NCBI GenBank assembly: GCA_038147195.1
Contig: JAYQTB010000004.1
Coordinates: forward strand, 1 to 64,000
Origin: Eutrophocola salsuginis
Lineage (GTDB): Bacteria > Pseudomonadota > Gammaproteobacteria > Pseudomonadales > Pseudohongiellaceae
DNA: 64,000 nt
Direction: 5' to 3'
Part shown: piece after piece, positions 1-8,490 of the stretch
How the letters are laid out: each line of letters opens with the position of its first letter
How positions within the stretch are numbered: position 1 is the first letter of the stretch
Notes under the pieces: model-generated
What the model saw: only the letters and a program-made list of their open reading frames with translations
Databases searched by the model: none
What the model was told of the DNA's origin: nothing
Translations under genes and position numbers: made by a program

Positions 1-294
1 GTTGGCGATGCCGTTGGTCAGGTTCATCACGCGCCGGCCCTGCTGTCCTCGGATCACGGTCTGGCCAACGGCCGGACCGAAAGAGGCGTTGCTGATACCG
101 GGTTGGTTGGCGAGGGTGTCGCCGATGGTGGCACGGGATGCACCGTGCAGTTCATCGCCCGTGAGTAGGGTGACCGGCAGGGCGGTTTCCGCACGTATGG
201 TATGGATGGCGGTCGTGACCAGTTCGTAATCTGCCTCTTGGGCGTAGGCGTGTACGCTGGCGATGGCCGACAGCAGAAAATAATTGTGTTTCAT
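1..294 (-). CDS. TonB-dependent receptor, N-terminal part (ZnuD-like), truncated by window edge
   Basis: Only the first 98 codons lie in the window; the gene runs off the left edge. After a short signal peptide cut near AYAQE comes a plug domain with the run LPVTLLTGDEL, the segment GDTLANQPGISNASFGP, and then TVIRGQ, the usual plug hallmark. The spacing and the ISNASFGP block resemble ZnuD-type zinc/heme receptors of the outer membrane, which take up metal with TonB energy. The upstream gene encodes a small His/Cys-rich exported protein, which fits metal uptake. Substrate is inferred, since the barrel is not visible. No clear Zur box was found upstream. Confidence 0.85.
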   Translation of the reverse strand, partial: MKHNYFLLSAIASVHAYAQEADYELVTTAIHTIRAETALPVTLLTGDELHGASRATIGDTLANQPGISNASFGPAVGQTVIRGQQGRRVMNLTNGIAN

Positions 295-372
295 AAGCAA
301 ACTCTCTGAATTCCACAGCATTGCAGCCGACATGGCGCGTTCGGCTAGGGGATAAAGTTAACGAAGGTGGCG

Positions 373-639
373 TTACAGGGAGGGTGGGGCACGCCCAAAG
401 AACGAGGGCCACGTGGAAATGAAAGGAGCTGCGACTGGCGCATGCCCGTGTGGCATGGCCGATGGTTCGACACCCAGGTGAACGGTCCTGGCTGGCTGGA
501 TGGCGTGGGCGCCATCGAAATGGCAGAGCGAACATCCAGAGATATGACTGGCATGGTCATGCAGCGGTGACGCCTGCACCACCTCGACGCCGCACAGGGC
601 CAGGGAGAGAAGGAGTACTGTTAACAGTTTGCGAGTCAT
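373..639 (-). CDS. Small exported His/Cys-rich protein, DUF2946-like
   Basis: An 88-residue protein with a strong signal peptide (MTRKLLTVLLLSLALCGVE, cut near VQA). The mature part is rich in His and holds a CSLC pair followed by HFDGAH, and it ends in a RAPPSL tail, like DUF2946 proteins whose C-terminus is usually an R-x-PP motif. Such proteins often sit beside metal-transport genes. It precedes the TonB receptor by about 80 bases on the same strand, so the two are probably co-transcribed. A periplasmic metal-binding role is inference. The promoter given at 677-704 would serve both genes. Confidence 0.65.
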   Translation of the reverse strand: MTRKLLTVLLLSLALCGVEVVQASPLHDHASHISGCSLCHFDGAHAIQPARTVHLGVEPSAMPHGHAPVAAPFISTWPSFFGRAPPSL

Positions 640-676
640 GGAATGTTATTTCGGGGTCACTTGGTAAGACAGGCTT

Positions 677-704
677 ACTATAGCCTCAAGGCTGCTTGCT
701 GCAA
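677..704 (-). promoter_or_regulatory. Candidate sigma-70 promoter for the DUF2946-like/TonB receptor pair
   Basis: On the minus strand TTGCAG (699-704) and TATAGT (677-682) are separated by 16 bases, about 40 bases upstream of the ATG at 639. No good palindromic Zur or Fur box overlaps it. Confidence 0.4.
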
Positions 705-753
705 AGTCCTTCCAGTGCTATAGACCGATAAAGGGGGGAAGCCTTGCAGGATT

Positions 754-1014
754 CTAGGGAAACTTCGTTCGCAGGGCGGCTTCGGTAATCCCATCTATTT
801 CCACCAGCTTCTGCTTGCTGGTGTTGCCGCTGACCAGTGAGATGGCGGAGGCCGGCAGGCCCAGCTTTTTTGCCAGCAGCCTGATCACCGCCTTGTTGGC
901 CTTGCCCTTTTCCGGAGCGGCCGTCATGCGCACCTTGAGAATACTTTTTTCAGCATCGAGCCATTCAACGCTGTTGCAACTGGCGCCGTGCACGACCTTC
1001 AGCGTCAGTTTCAC
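754..1014 (-). CDS. yggU: YggU/DUF167 family protein (UPF0235)
   Basis: An 86-residue protein of the usual DUF167 length. It shows the family core: VRMTAAPEKGKANKAVIRLLAKKLG followed by a conserved VSGNTSKQKLVEI stretch (cited here in parts; positions about 29-70). The fold is a small alpha/beta domain of unknown biochemical role, found in nearly all Proteobacteria. Its ATG overlaps the stop of the FkbM methyltransferase by four bases, so it is translated as the last gene of a four-gene leftward operon (rhodanese, GH84, FkbM, YggU). The assignment to the family is firm; the function is not known. Confidence 0.85.
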   Translation of the reverse strand: MKLTLKVVHGASCNSVEWLDAEKSILKVRMTAAPEKGKANKAVIRLLAKKLGLPASAISLVSGNTSKQKLVEIDGITEAALRTKFP

Positions 1015-1841
1015 AAGATACCGTTCAGGATTCCCTTTTTTGATTTAGGCACCAGCAGCAGGTTCTTGTACAGCCGGGCCGGATTGAAGTCATACAGAGC
1101 CGCCCGACGTGTGCTAAACAGGCGCGTCAGCTTGCGGCGGATGAAGGCGAAGCGGTGATGCTGCCAGTAGCCACGGTCAAAGTTGCTGCCGAGCACGTAG
1201 ATAACATAGTTGTTGAACAGGAAATTCTGTTCTTCCGACCCGCCCAGACGTTCGATGGTCAGCGGGTCGTTCCACTCCATTGTTATGATGGGTTTGTGCT
1301 GCTGCAGGGTTTCGCGCAGACCGCGCAGCACGTAGGCTTCGTGGGCTTCCACATCGAGCTTGATGAGATCGATCTTCTTCAGGCCGAGTTCGCGAATGAC
1401 CTCGTCGCCGATTTTCTTGGTGACCGTGACCGCTTCCGTCTTGTCATCGCGCTGGTCGAAACTGGAGGCGCCGATGTTACCTTCGCTGACCATGTAAATG
1501 TTGGCATCTTCTGCAGTGTCGGACAAGGCGAAGGGAAAGGCACTGATGTTGTCGATGTTGTTGTCGGCGATATTGCGCGCGAGTAGGTCATAAACAGCAG
1601 GCAACGGTTCAAAGGCATAGACATGCTTGGCCGTCGTAGAAAAGGCGAGAGCATGGTTGCCGATGTTGGCGCCGATATCAAGCACAATCGGACTGCTGAT
1701 TTTTCTCAAAAGTCCTAATAGTAATTCCAGGTTTTCTTTCTCGTAGAGACCGTTCTTTGCGATCTTGTCGCCAACGTGATCGTTGCGAAATGCGGTGATG
1801 CGGTGATCAAGGGTGGTGGTGAGCTGTTGTGTTTCGGTCAT
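1011..1841 (-). CDS. FkbM family SAM-dependent methyltransferase
   Basis: A 276-residue cytosolic protein. Motif I of class I SAM methyltransferases is seen as VLDIGANIGNH (about residues 54-64), then YAFEPLP, the acidic motif II, and LIKLDVEAHE near 160, which is the FkbM signature (D-x-E-G/A). FkbM enzymes O-methylate sugars or related small molecules. The C-terminal 50 residues are basic. It lies 10 bases after a GH84 hexosaminidase gene, which suggests a glycan or amino-sugar substrate, but that is inference. Its end overlaps the YggU start. Confidence 0.82.
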   Translation of the reverse strand: MTETQQLTTTLDHRITAFRNDHVGDKIAKNGLYEKENLELLLGLLRKISSPIVLDIGANIGNHALAFSTTAKHVYAFEPLPAVYDLLARNIADNNIDNISAFPFALSDTAEDANIYMVSEGNIGASSFDQRDDKTEAVTVTKKIGDEVIRELGLKKIDLIKLDVEAHEAYVLRGLRETLQQHKPIITMEWNDPLTIERLGGSEEQNFLFNNYVIYVLGSNFDRGYWQHHRFAFIRRKLTRLFSTRRAALYDFNPARLYKNLLLVPKSKKGILNGIL

Positions 1842-1851
1842 GGTGATCGGC

Positions 1852-2925
1852 TCAGGTCAGGCAGGCAGGGTCGAAGGCGTACTGGCCTTCGAGCCAGCCA
1901 AGTAGTTCCACTACCATGGGGTGGTCCTGCCAGGGTGTGTAGCGTTTCACTAGCAGGGCTTTTTCCGCCTCGCTGATTTTGCCAAGGCCGCCTTGCTGGA
2001 ACAGGGTGGCATCCTCAAACAACTGCGTGCGCAGTACGCGTGGGCACAGCACGTTGCAGGCTTCCTCGAGAAGCGCGGCGGGATCCAGGTCGACGCCCTG
2101 GTAAAGGCGTGACAGGGTGTATAGCGGAATCTGTGACAGGAAGGCTTGGTTCATCGGGTTCGACATATGACCCTGGGCCAGAGACTTCAGTTCCGGGTCG
2201 CGATTTTCAAAGGCGCCTAGGTGCAAGTAACCGGTAAGGTTCTTGCTGTCGTTGACAGGGTAATTGTCCCATAACAGCGGTTTTCGATGCAGGCGTTCGG
2301 CGACCTCTAGGAGGTGTTCCTCGGGGAAACTGTCGGAGAACACCCTTGGACCGGTCCAGAATATGTCGATCCGCGAATCCAACTGGCTGCCGAGTTCCTC
2401 AAGGTAGCCGGCGGGCATCTTTCCGAAATGGCGTTCAAGCATGGGATCGTCTGAGTAATAAGTCGGGCACAGCATGTAATGCCTGGCCTTAGAGGTTCGC
2501 ATTACGCATTCCATGATGCGCAACTGCTCATGTGCGAGGTTTTCCACGGCGCCGTGCATATCGTCAAACAGGATGCACAGGGTGTCAGGATTGATGGCGT
2601 TGATCTCCGCCAGCTTCTCTTCTAGTGCCTCTTTGCCCGCGGTAGAAAAATCGCGGTACAGCTCGAACGGGCTCAGCCCCAAGGCGAACTCGATACCTGC
2701 CTTACGGTAATGTTCAGCGAGGGCAGCCAGGTTATCGAGATGGGATTGTGGGCAGGCATGTGTCCAGTGCTTGCGAAAGTAATCGTCGTTCTTGGGCGCG
2801 TATAGATAGCTGGTGAAGCCGTTGCCGATAAGGAACTGCGCATAATGCCGGCGCGCCTCCCAGGACCAGCTCTTGCCGAAGAACCCCTCGACGACCCCCA
2901 GCCTGAAAGGCTTCACCTCCAACAT
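1852..2925 (-). CDS. Beta-N-acetylglucosaminidase, GH84 / NAGidase family
   Basis: A 357-residue protein without a signal peptide. It starts with the GVVEGFFGKSWSWEAR stretch typical of the NAGidase domain (residues 9-24), then YLYAPKNDDYFRKHW, and carries the paired catalytic aspartates in LCILFDDMHG (about 137-146). LLWDNYPVND near 215 is another conserved sugar-pocket segment. GH84 enzymes use substrate-assisted catalysis to remove GlcNAc. Bacterial members are usually secreted; this one looks cytosolic and is only the catalytic domain, so it probably acts on an imported amino sugar, a cell-wall fragment or a modified protein. It is second in the rhodanese-GH84-FkbM-YggU operon, 12 bases after the rhodanese gene. 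Confidence 0.85.
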   Translation of the reverse strand: MLEVKPFRLGVVEGFFGKSWSWEARRHYAQFLIGNGFTSYLYAPKNDDYFRKHWTHACPQSHLDNLAALAEHYRKAGIEFALGLSPFELYRDFSTAGKEALEEKLAEINAINPDTLCILFDDMHGAVENLAHEQLRIMECVMRTSKARHYMLCPTYYSDDPMLERHFGKMPAGYLEELGSQLDSRIDIFWTGPRVFSDSFPEEHLLEVAERLHRKPLLWDNYPVNDSKNLTGYLHLGAFENRDPELKSLAQGHMSNPMNQAFLSQIPLYTLSRLYQGVDLDPAALLEEACNVLCPRVLRTQLFEDATLFQQGGLGKISEAEKALLVKRYTPWQDHPMVVELLGWLEGQYAFDPACLT

Positions 2926-2937
2926 GTCAGGGTCGTG

Positions 2938-3288
2938 TTATTGCGCGGCGCTGCTCTGTGCAATGTTGCGCATTTCACGGGCGTCACCGATTCCGCCGGC
3001 ATTGACTACGTTAGTGAAACCCGCGGCTTCCAGGATGGTCTTGGCCTGGCCAGCGCGGTTACCGCTTCGGCAGTACAGGTTGATCTGCGCATCCTTGCCA
3101 TACACGGCGGCCAGGGCTACGGGGTCGATACTGGCGAGCGGGATGTTGGCGTCTCCGTCGATGTGATCGGCGCTGTATTCCTCGACTGTGCGGACATCAA
3201 TCCAGACGGACTCCTGAGGCGCATTCGCGCAGGCGGCTAGCACCAGTGCGAAACTTGAGGCAAGTAAGAAGCGGGTTAAGGTGGACAT
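2938..3288 (-). CDS. Rhodanese-domain lipoprotein
   Basis: A 116-residue protein with a lipoprotein signal ending in VLAAC, so it should be anchored in a membrane facing the periplasm. One rhodanese domain follows: WIDVRTVEEYSADHIDGD (about 29-46) and the active loop CRSGNRA (about 73-79) with the catalytic Cys. It resembles PspE-type single-domain thiosulfate sulfurtransferases. It heads the leftward four-gene operon. Sulfur donor and acceptor are unknown. A shorter start inside the signal is unlikely because the whole hydrophobic segment is needed. Confidence 0.85.
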   Translation of the reverse strand: MSTLTRFLLASSFALVLAACANAPQESVWIDVRTVEEYSADHIDGDANIPLASIDPVALAAVYGKDAQINLYCRSGNRAGQAKTILEAAGFTNVVNAGGIGDAREMRNIAQSSAAQ

Positions 3289-3309
3289 GGCATTTTCCTC
3301 TTAGTTAAC

Positions 3310-3332
3310 AAAAACCGGCCGGTGTAGGCCGG
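3310..3332 (-). terminator. Rho-independent terminator after the aminotransferase gene
   Basis: On the minus strand a GC-only stem CCGGCC-tacacc-GGCCGG is followed by a run of T, 50 bases after the stop at 3384. Confidence 0.75.
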
Positions 3333-3383
3333 AATCTGCTGGGTTTATGATAACAGATTCAGTACACACCCTTTGTTATGGTT

Positions 3384-4556
3384 TTACACCCGTCTTGCCA
3401 TGCAGTCCTTTACGCGTGCCAGTGCATCCTTGATGTTTTCCGTGCTGCTGGCATAGGAGAAGCGGATATAGCCTTCGCCGAGATGCCCGAAACTGGTGCC
3501 GGAGACCGTCGCAACGCCTACTTCGTCAAGCAATAACTCCTCTAGGGCCTTGGATTTCATGCCCGTGCCTGTGATGTTGGGGAAGGCATAGAAGGCACCC
3601 TTCGGCGTGATGCAGGAGAAGCCCGGCACGTCGTTAAGCAGATCGACGATCAATTTACGGCGTTCATCAAAGGTGCCGCGCATGACCTCGACCGCATCCT
3701 GGGGACCGGTCAGGGCCTCGATGCCGGCGATCTGTACCGGCGCCGAAGGGCAGGAATTGCTGTTGATCTGCAGACGTTCGGCATGATCGATCAGGCTGGC
3801 TGGCCATACACCGTAGCCCAGGCGCCAGCCGGTCATGGAGTAGGTCTTGCTCCAGCCGTCGAGTAGGATGGTGCGGTCGCGAATCGATTCGTATTCCATG
3901 AAGCTGACATGCTCAAGACCATCATATAAAAGACGCGCATAGATCTCGTCGGACAACAGGCACACGTGTGGGTGTTTTTCCAAGCCTTTCACGAAGTGCT
4001 CGATTACGTCTCGCTCGAGAACGCCGCCGGTGGGATTGGCTGGAGTGTTGATTATGATCAGCCGGGTGTTCTCGTTGATCTGCGCCAGAACGCGCTCGGG
4101 GTCGAAGGCGAAACCGGTTTCCTCGAGCAGTTCGATTGGTACCGCCTTGGCGCCGGAGTAATTAATCATGGATTCGTAGATAGGAAAGCCTGGGTTCGGG
4201 TACATAATCTCCGCACCAGGTTCGCCAAACATCATTATAGCGAAGAACATGGTGGGCTTGCCGCCCGGTACGATCATCACGTGATCCGGGTTCACCTCCA
4301 TGCTGCGGTACTTTCGAATGTCATCCACCACAGCCTGGCGAAGCTGGGGCAGGCCCTTGGCCGGGGTGTAGAAATGAAAACCATCTTCCATAGCTTTCTT
4401 GCCGGCCTCGACGATGTTGTCGGGGGTGCGGAAGTCGGGCGCACCGATGCCGAGGTTGATAATGTCGCGCCCTGCGGCTTCCAGAGCTTTAGCTTTGGCA
4501 AGGATCTTGAAGGCGGATTCGGTGCCCAGGCGGGACATAGACGCTGCTAATTGCAT
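3384..4556 (-). CDS. Class I/II pyridoxal-phosphate aminotransferase
   Basis: A 390-residue fold-type I aminotransferase of the aspartate-aminotransferase group. Visible are NLGIGAPDF (N-terminal substrate segment), NTPANPTGG with the PLP-contacting Asn, LSDEIYARL with the Asp that pairs with the pyridine nitrogen, and DGWSKTYSMTGWRLGY with the Schiff-base Lys and the phosphate-binding Arg. IRFSYASS near the end carries the Arg that binds the substrate carboxylate. An in-frame TTG lies 12 bases upstream, but the ATG at 4556 with GAG about ten bases before it fits better. It stands alone, with a terminator behind it. Substrate cannot be fixed from sequence. Confidence 0.9.
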   Translation of the reverse strand: MQLAASMSRLGTESAFKILAKAKALEAAGRDIINLGIGAPDFRTPDNIVEAGKKAMEDGFHFYTPAKGLPQLRQAVVDDIRKYRSMEVNPDHVMIVPGGKPTMFFAIMMFGEPGAEIMYPNPGFPIYESMINYSGAKAVPIELLEETGFAFDPERVLAQINENTRLIIINTPANPTGGVLERDVIEHFVKGLEKHPHVCLLSDEIYARLLYDGLEHVSFMEYESIRDRTILLDGWSKTYSMTGWRLGYGVWPASLIDHAERLQINSNSCPSAPVQIAGIEALTGPQDAVEVMRGTFDERRKLIVDLLNDVPGFSCITPKGAFYAFPNITGTGMKSKALEELLLDEVGVATVSGTSFGHLGEGYIRFSYASSTENIKDALARVKDCMARRV

Positions 4557-4705
4557 AGAAATTCTCAAAAAAGTGGTAGGAAGGTTTTTATGTGCGAATT
4601 AAACGATAAATGGAATGAGGGAAAAAGGGATAAAAGGAAAAAAGCGAGAGAATCACGTAATCCCGAAGGATTACATCCTTTCTCCTCTTTTCTAAATCTG
4701 GGAAA

Positions 4706-6013
4706 TTACTCAACGATTGAAGAATAGAGCCTGGCTCGCAGTTTCTGAAAATCATCTAGGCCCGGATTCGGGTTAACGATCTGTGTCAGGTAGACCACCA
4801 CCATGTTTGCATCCTTATCCACCCAGTACGTCCCGTGGTAGGCGCTGCCCCAGCCATATTCGCCAAGCGAGCCCATGGTGCCGCGCGCGCCAAGGTCTTT
4901 CAGGACCGAAAAGCCCAGGCCCATGCCAGTGCCGTTCTGGAAAGGAATGCCGTGTAAATGGTCGGATGTCATGAGTTCGACGGTTTTTGGACCAAGTACG
5001 CGAACACCATTAAGTTCACCGCCGTTGAGGGTCATTTGAAGGAAGCGCGCATAATTCTCCGCAGTGGATACGAGTCCGGCACCGCCGGAGTAGGTGGCGC
5101 GCGGGCCACTGACGAATTCACCCTGACCGCCAGCCGTGCCCTCGGCAGGAGCGGTCTCGATACCGCCACCCGGGCGGCCGCGGTAGACCTTAGACAGGCG
5201 GCCTGCTTTTTCAGGCGGTATGAAGAAATGGGTATCGTCCATGCCCAGCGGGGTAAAAAGCTCCTCGCTCATGAACTGTGACAGGGATTTGCCGCTGACC
5301 ACCTCGATAACGGCCCCGAGGATGTCAATGTTGTAACCATAGATCCACTGTACGCCGGGCTGGGCCTGCATGGGCAGCTTCGCCATTTTGCGCACGGTTT
5401 CGCGAATGCCGTCAGGACGGCTGGACAGGTAGAAACCCGGGAAGCCTGCGTTCACCCAGGCAGTTTGTACGGGGCCAGTGCCGCCGAAGCCGCCGTAACC
5501 TATGCCTGATGTGTGGGTAAGCATGTCACGCAGGTTGATGGGTCGTGACAGCGCTTCGAGCGTATAACCGCCGTTGTTATTGACGACGCCGACTTTCACA
5601 TCCGCCCATTCTGGCAGGTACTTGCTGAGGGGATCGGCGATATTCAATGAGCCGCGTTCGTGCAGGATCATAATACCGGTGGCGATAGTGGCTTTGGTAA
5701 ATGAGGCAATGCGCATCATGCTGTCCTCGCGCATGGCTATGCCGGCTTCACGGTCCTGCATGCCCTTGGCCGAGGAATAGGCGACCCTTCCGTTGCGCAG
5801 CACCATGGTAACGCTGCCGGCGATCTGTTCGTTGTCGACATAGGACTGCAGCACCGCGTCCATCTGCTGCAGGCGGTCTCGATCGAAGCCGAGGCGGTCA
5901 GGTCGTGTCCGCGGTAAATCCTGGGCTTGCAAAGAAGCCGACAGGAATACCAGTAAGGTGAAGAGTGCAATGCCGAGCTTGTGACCGGTCATGAAAATGC
6001 GATGCGACATCAT
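4706..6013 (-). CDS. Exported serine hydrolase, beta-lactamase/EstB type
   Basis: A roughly 435-residue protein with a signal peptide cut after LQAQ. The class C beta-lactamase fold is shown by SFTK (the S-x-x-K nucleophile motif), YGYN (Y-x-N) and a late HGT segment. Such proteins act as esterases, D-aminopeptidases or true beta-lactamases in the periplasm. The start ATG at 6013 has GGGGGAG four bases upstream; an earlier in-frame ATG at 6040 has none. It is a single gene facing left. True beta-lactamase activity is unlikely given the long length and EstB-like features, but cannot be ruled out. Confidence 0.85.
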   Translation of the reverse strand: MMSHRIFMTGHKLGIALFTLLVFLSASLQAQDLPRTRPDRLGFDRDRLQQMDAVLQSYVDNEQIAGSVTMVLRNGRVAYSSAKGMQDREAGIAMREDSMMRIASFTKATIATGIMILHERGSLNIADPLSKYLPEWADVKVGVVNNNGGYTLEALSRPINLRDMLTHTSGIGYGGFGGTGPVQTAWVNAGFPGFYLSSRPDGIRETVRKMAKLPMQAQPGVQWIYGYNIDILGAVIEVVSGKSLSQFMSEELFTPLGMDDTHFFIPPEKAGRLSKVYRGRPGGGIETAPAEGTAGGQGEFVSGPRATYSGGAGLVSTAENYARFLQMTLNGGELNGVRVLGPKTVELMTSDHLHGIPFQNGTGMGLGFSVLKDLGARGTMGSLGEYGWGSAYHGTYWVDKDANMVVVYLTQIVNPNPGLDDFQKLRARLYSSIVE

Positions 6014-6125
6014 AAATCTCCCCCGATGATGGACGGTCATATAACAAAGAACAGACTTAGTTCAGACAGGAAGCAAATTATACTGTCATTGGTTCGGGAG
6101 AGGTAATGGCGGTGCCGTGAATGGC

Positions 6126-6629
6126 TCAGGGCCGGTAAAACGTGATAAGGCGTCCGGCCGTAATCACCCCGATCCAGCAGGCCAGGGAAATCCCAGCCAT
6201 GAGTTTCACTTTCAGCGGCATGTCCGCGTCCGGCCCGAGCATCTTCGCGTCCTTGAAGGCGGTTGAGTAGAAAAACAGCATGTTGATGCCGGCAATTGCG
6301 AGGCACAGCAGCTTGAAACGAAAGGCATCGTTGAAGATGTACTGGTCGGCGTCACCGAGCACGAACAGTGAACCTGTAGTGACATTGATTAGAAAGCCTC
6401 CCACGCCGAAGGGAATGAGACGGTGAATCGCCGACAAAGGAATCCCCCTGGCCATGCCGAGCATGCGTAGGTCCACCAGGCCCACCGAGCCGACCAGAAG
6501 GCACAGGCCCATGAAGTGAAGGGACTCGGCCATTGGCCACGACCAGTAACCCTGGTCGATGAAGGCGTTACCCAACCAGGTGCTTTCCAGCCAGTCGCTC
6601 AGTGCCTGCAATGTGGGGTTTCTTTCCAT
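6126..6629 (-). CDS. Four-helix membrane protein of unknown family (sister of the next gene)
   Basis: A 167-residue protein with four predicted membrane helices. The first helix carries SLHFMGLCLLVG and the last ends in GVITAGRLITFYRP. The neighbour 6637-7137 has the same layout: a His in helix 1 (HALGMGFLVG), a short R-x-LG-x-A loop, G-x-P before helix 2, and AGRL in helix 4. The two are thus ancient tandem duplicates, separated by seven bases and probably forming a heterodimer. A shared membrane His could bind heme or metal, but this is inference. I do not recognise a characterised family. Confidence 0.75.
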   Translation of the reverse strand: MERNPTLQALSDWLESTWLGNAFIDQGYWSWPMAESLHFMGLCLLVGSVGLVDLRMLGMARGIPLSAIHRLIPFGVGGFLINVTTGSLFVLGDADQYIFNDAFRFKLLCLAIAGINMLFFYSTAFKDAKMLGPDADMPLKVKLMAGISLACWIGVITAGRLITFYRP

Positions 6630-6636
6630 AACCGTC

Positions 6637-7137
6637 TCAGATACTCATCAACTTCACGTAGGTGTAGGCGAGCAGGCGACCCGCGATGATGGCTGCCGCC
6701 CACAGTAATGTGGAGGCGATTGCGAGTTGCTTCGCTTTCTTTGGTATGGCGCCGGTGTCGTAAACGCTGTTGGCAAGGATATAGGAGCTAAACCATTTCA
6801 GATTCCACAGGGCAAGACCGATGCAGCCAAGCTTGACGTAAAACACCGGGTTGGTGAGCGCCTTGGTGGGATAACCAATTAGCAGCAGTATGCCGGAGAT
6901 GGCATTAGCCACCAGCGCCAGGAGGGCGACTGGCAAAAATTTGCGCATGACGGTGATGGGAACGCCCTGGGCGATGCCGAGCACTCGGGCGTTGATAGCC
7001 AGTGCGACACCGACCAGGAAGCCCATGCCAAGCGCGTGAAATACGATGATGATCGGAAAGGCCATGTGCCAGCCGGTTTCACCGCGCACCCATGTACTCA
7101 AGCTTCCGGTTTCGACCCAGATAAAGAATGCTTCCAT
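6637..7137 (-). CDS. Four-helix membrane protein of unknown family, first of a duplicated pair
   Basis: A 166-residue integral membrane protein. The start is the ATG at 7137, preceded by GAGGAAATC; an upstream in-frame start at 7194 lacks a ribosome site. Helices lie near residues 24-48, 60-85, 95-118 and 135-158. Conserved with the downstream sister are FHALGMG (membrane His), RVLGIAQGVP, and AIIAGRLLAY. It begins the two-gene leftward unit and is divergent from the lipoprotein gene at 7317. Function unknown. Confidence 0.75.
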   Translation of the reverse strand: MEAFFIWVETGSLSTWVRGETGWHMAFPIIIVFHALGMGFLVGVALAINARVLGIAQGVPITVMRKFLPVALLALVANAISGILLLIGYPTKALTNPVFYVKLGCIGLALWNLKWFSSYILANSVYDTGAIPKKAKQLAIASTLLWAAAIIAGRLLAYTYVKLMSI

Positions 7138-7316
7138 GATTTCCTCGTTGCCCCCGGCACATCCTCCTACACGAATATGCCATGACTCAAGCATGGCACT
7201 GCAAGATATCTATCGCAACGGGCAATTGACTTGTGCTTTGTATTTTGCCGCTTCCGAATAGTGTAAGATGCCTACTTTTTCGGGGGCAGATGTCCCGATA
7301 ACGACAGGATTGCGAC

Positions 7317-8408
7317 ATGAAATCGATCATCCAGTGTGCAGTAACCAAAGCAGTAACAACAACCGGACTTGCCTTGCTGCTGAGCGCTTGCGGCGGGGAT
7401 GCCGGCAGCAGTTCCACCATGGCCCCGGCGGGCGGTGGTGAACAAAGCGTGGCCCAGGAAGTGGTGCTGTGTCCTTCTGATCCGGGGATCACCTATATAT
7501 GTGGCCTGATGAATGCAGAGGACCTGCTGAGCGTTGGCGATACCGGCATGATCCTCACCTCTGGCATGAGCGGCGAAGATGTCACTGGTCACCTGTATCT
7601 GGTTAACCCCCTTGATGACACCTGGGAAGAGCTGGTGTTCGGCGCCAACTTCTCCCAGAACCTGGACAGCGCCATGTTCCCGAATTGCCCCGGTCCGCTG
7701 GATACGTCCAATTTTTCTGCCCACGGCCTGGCCTTGCGCGAAACCAGCCCCAATCAGTTCGATCTTTACATCACCAGCCATGGCTCCCGCGAAGGTATCG
7801 AGGTGTTCGATCTCGACATGAGCGAAGGCATTGCCGAACTGACCTGGAAAGGCTGCGTGACCCTCGATGAGACAATCATGCACAATAGTGTCGCCATCCT
7901 GGCAGACGGCGGTTTTGTCACCACGCAGTTCATGGTCTGGGCAGAAGGCATCGCCTCTGCAATGTCAGGTGAGCCCACCGGCGGTGTAGTAGCCTGGCAC
8001 CCAGGTAGTGAACCCGCCCTGATCCCGGGCTCCGAAGTCGCCGCGCCCAACGGCATCGTAGTTTCCAATGATGGCCGCTACATCTGGATCGCGGCATTTG
8101 GCACGCGGGAACTTGTACGCCTGGATACTTCAAGCGATCCCGTTGCACAAACAGCCATTTCACTTGATATCGTACTTGACAACGTTCGCTGGGGTGCGCC
8201 CGGCAAACTGATCACTGCCGGCGGCAACGCCGAAGGTGGCGGCTGGTCGGTTGTCGAGGTGGATTCGGAGACCCTGGAAGTGACCATGCTTGGCAACTTC
8301 GATGGCGAGATCGCCATGCAGGGAGTGAGTTCCGCACTACAAGTGAATGACGAGATCTGGGTCGGCACGTACAGCGGCGACCGTATCGGCTACTTCACCC
8401 GGCAGTAA
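7317..8408 (+). CDS. Lipoprotein with beta-propeller-like body
   Basis: A 363-residue lipoprotein: the signal ends in LLLSACGGD, so the Cys is lipidated. The rest has repeated short strands with patterns such as NGIVVSNDGRYIWIAAFGTRELVRLD, typical of SMP-30/NHL-like propellers (quoted in part). One pair, CPSDPGITYICG, could be a disulfide. AGGA lies nine bases before the ATG. A strong hairpin terminator follows the stop. Ligand unknown; no catalytic residues can be named. Confidence 0.75.
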   Translation: MKSIIQCAVTKAVTTTGLALLLSACGGDAGSSSTMAPAGGGEQSVAQEVVLCPSDPGITYICGLMNAEDLLSVGDTGMILTSGMSGEDVTGHLYLVNPLDDTWEELVFGANFSQNLDSAMFPNCPGPLDTSNFSAHGLALRETSPNQFDLYITSHGSREGIEVFDLDMSEGIAELTWKGCVTLDETIMHNSVAILADGGFVTTQFMVWAEGIASAMSGEPTGGVVAWHPGSEPALIPGSEVAAPNGIVVSNDGRYIWIAAFGTRELVRLDTSSDPVAQTAISLDIVLDNVRWGAPGKLITAGGNAEGGGWSVVEVDSETLEVTMLGNFDGEIAMQGVSSALQVNDEIWVGTYSGDRIGYFTRQ

Positions 8409-8424
8409 AGCAATTCTTTTCATG

Positions 8425-8467
8425 TCCCTGGTGCAGGTGTTGCACCGGGAGTGGTTTTATTTTTTTT
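8425..8467 (+). terminator. Rho-independent terminator
   Basis: The stem TCCCtGGTGCA / TGCACCgGGA closes a five-base loop, followed by a T-rich run up to 8467, just after the lipoprotein stop and before the DUF481 gene. Confidence 0.7.
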
Positions 8468-8490
8468 AAATCTAGTCACGGGAGTTATCC

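Noticed and set aside
4657..4674. Hairpin GTAATCC-CGAA-GGATTAC between the aminotransferase and the beta-lactamase-like gene as terminator
   Set aside because: It lies downstream of the hydrolase stop on the minus strand, but no T-run follows closely; too weak to list as a terminator.
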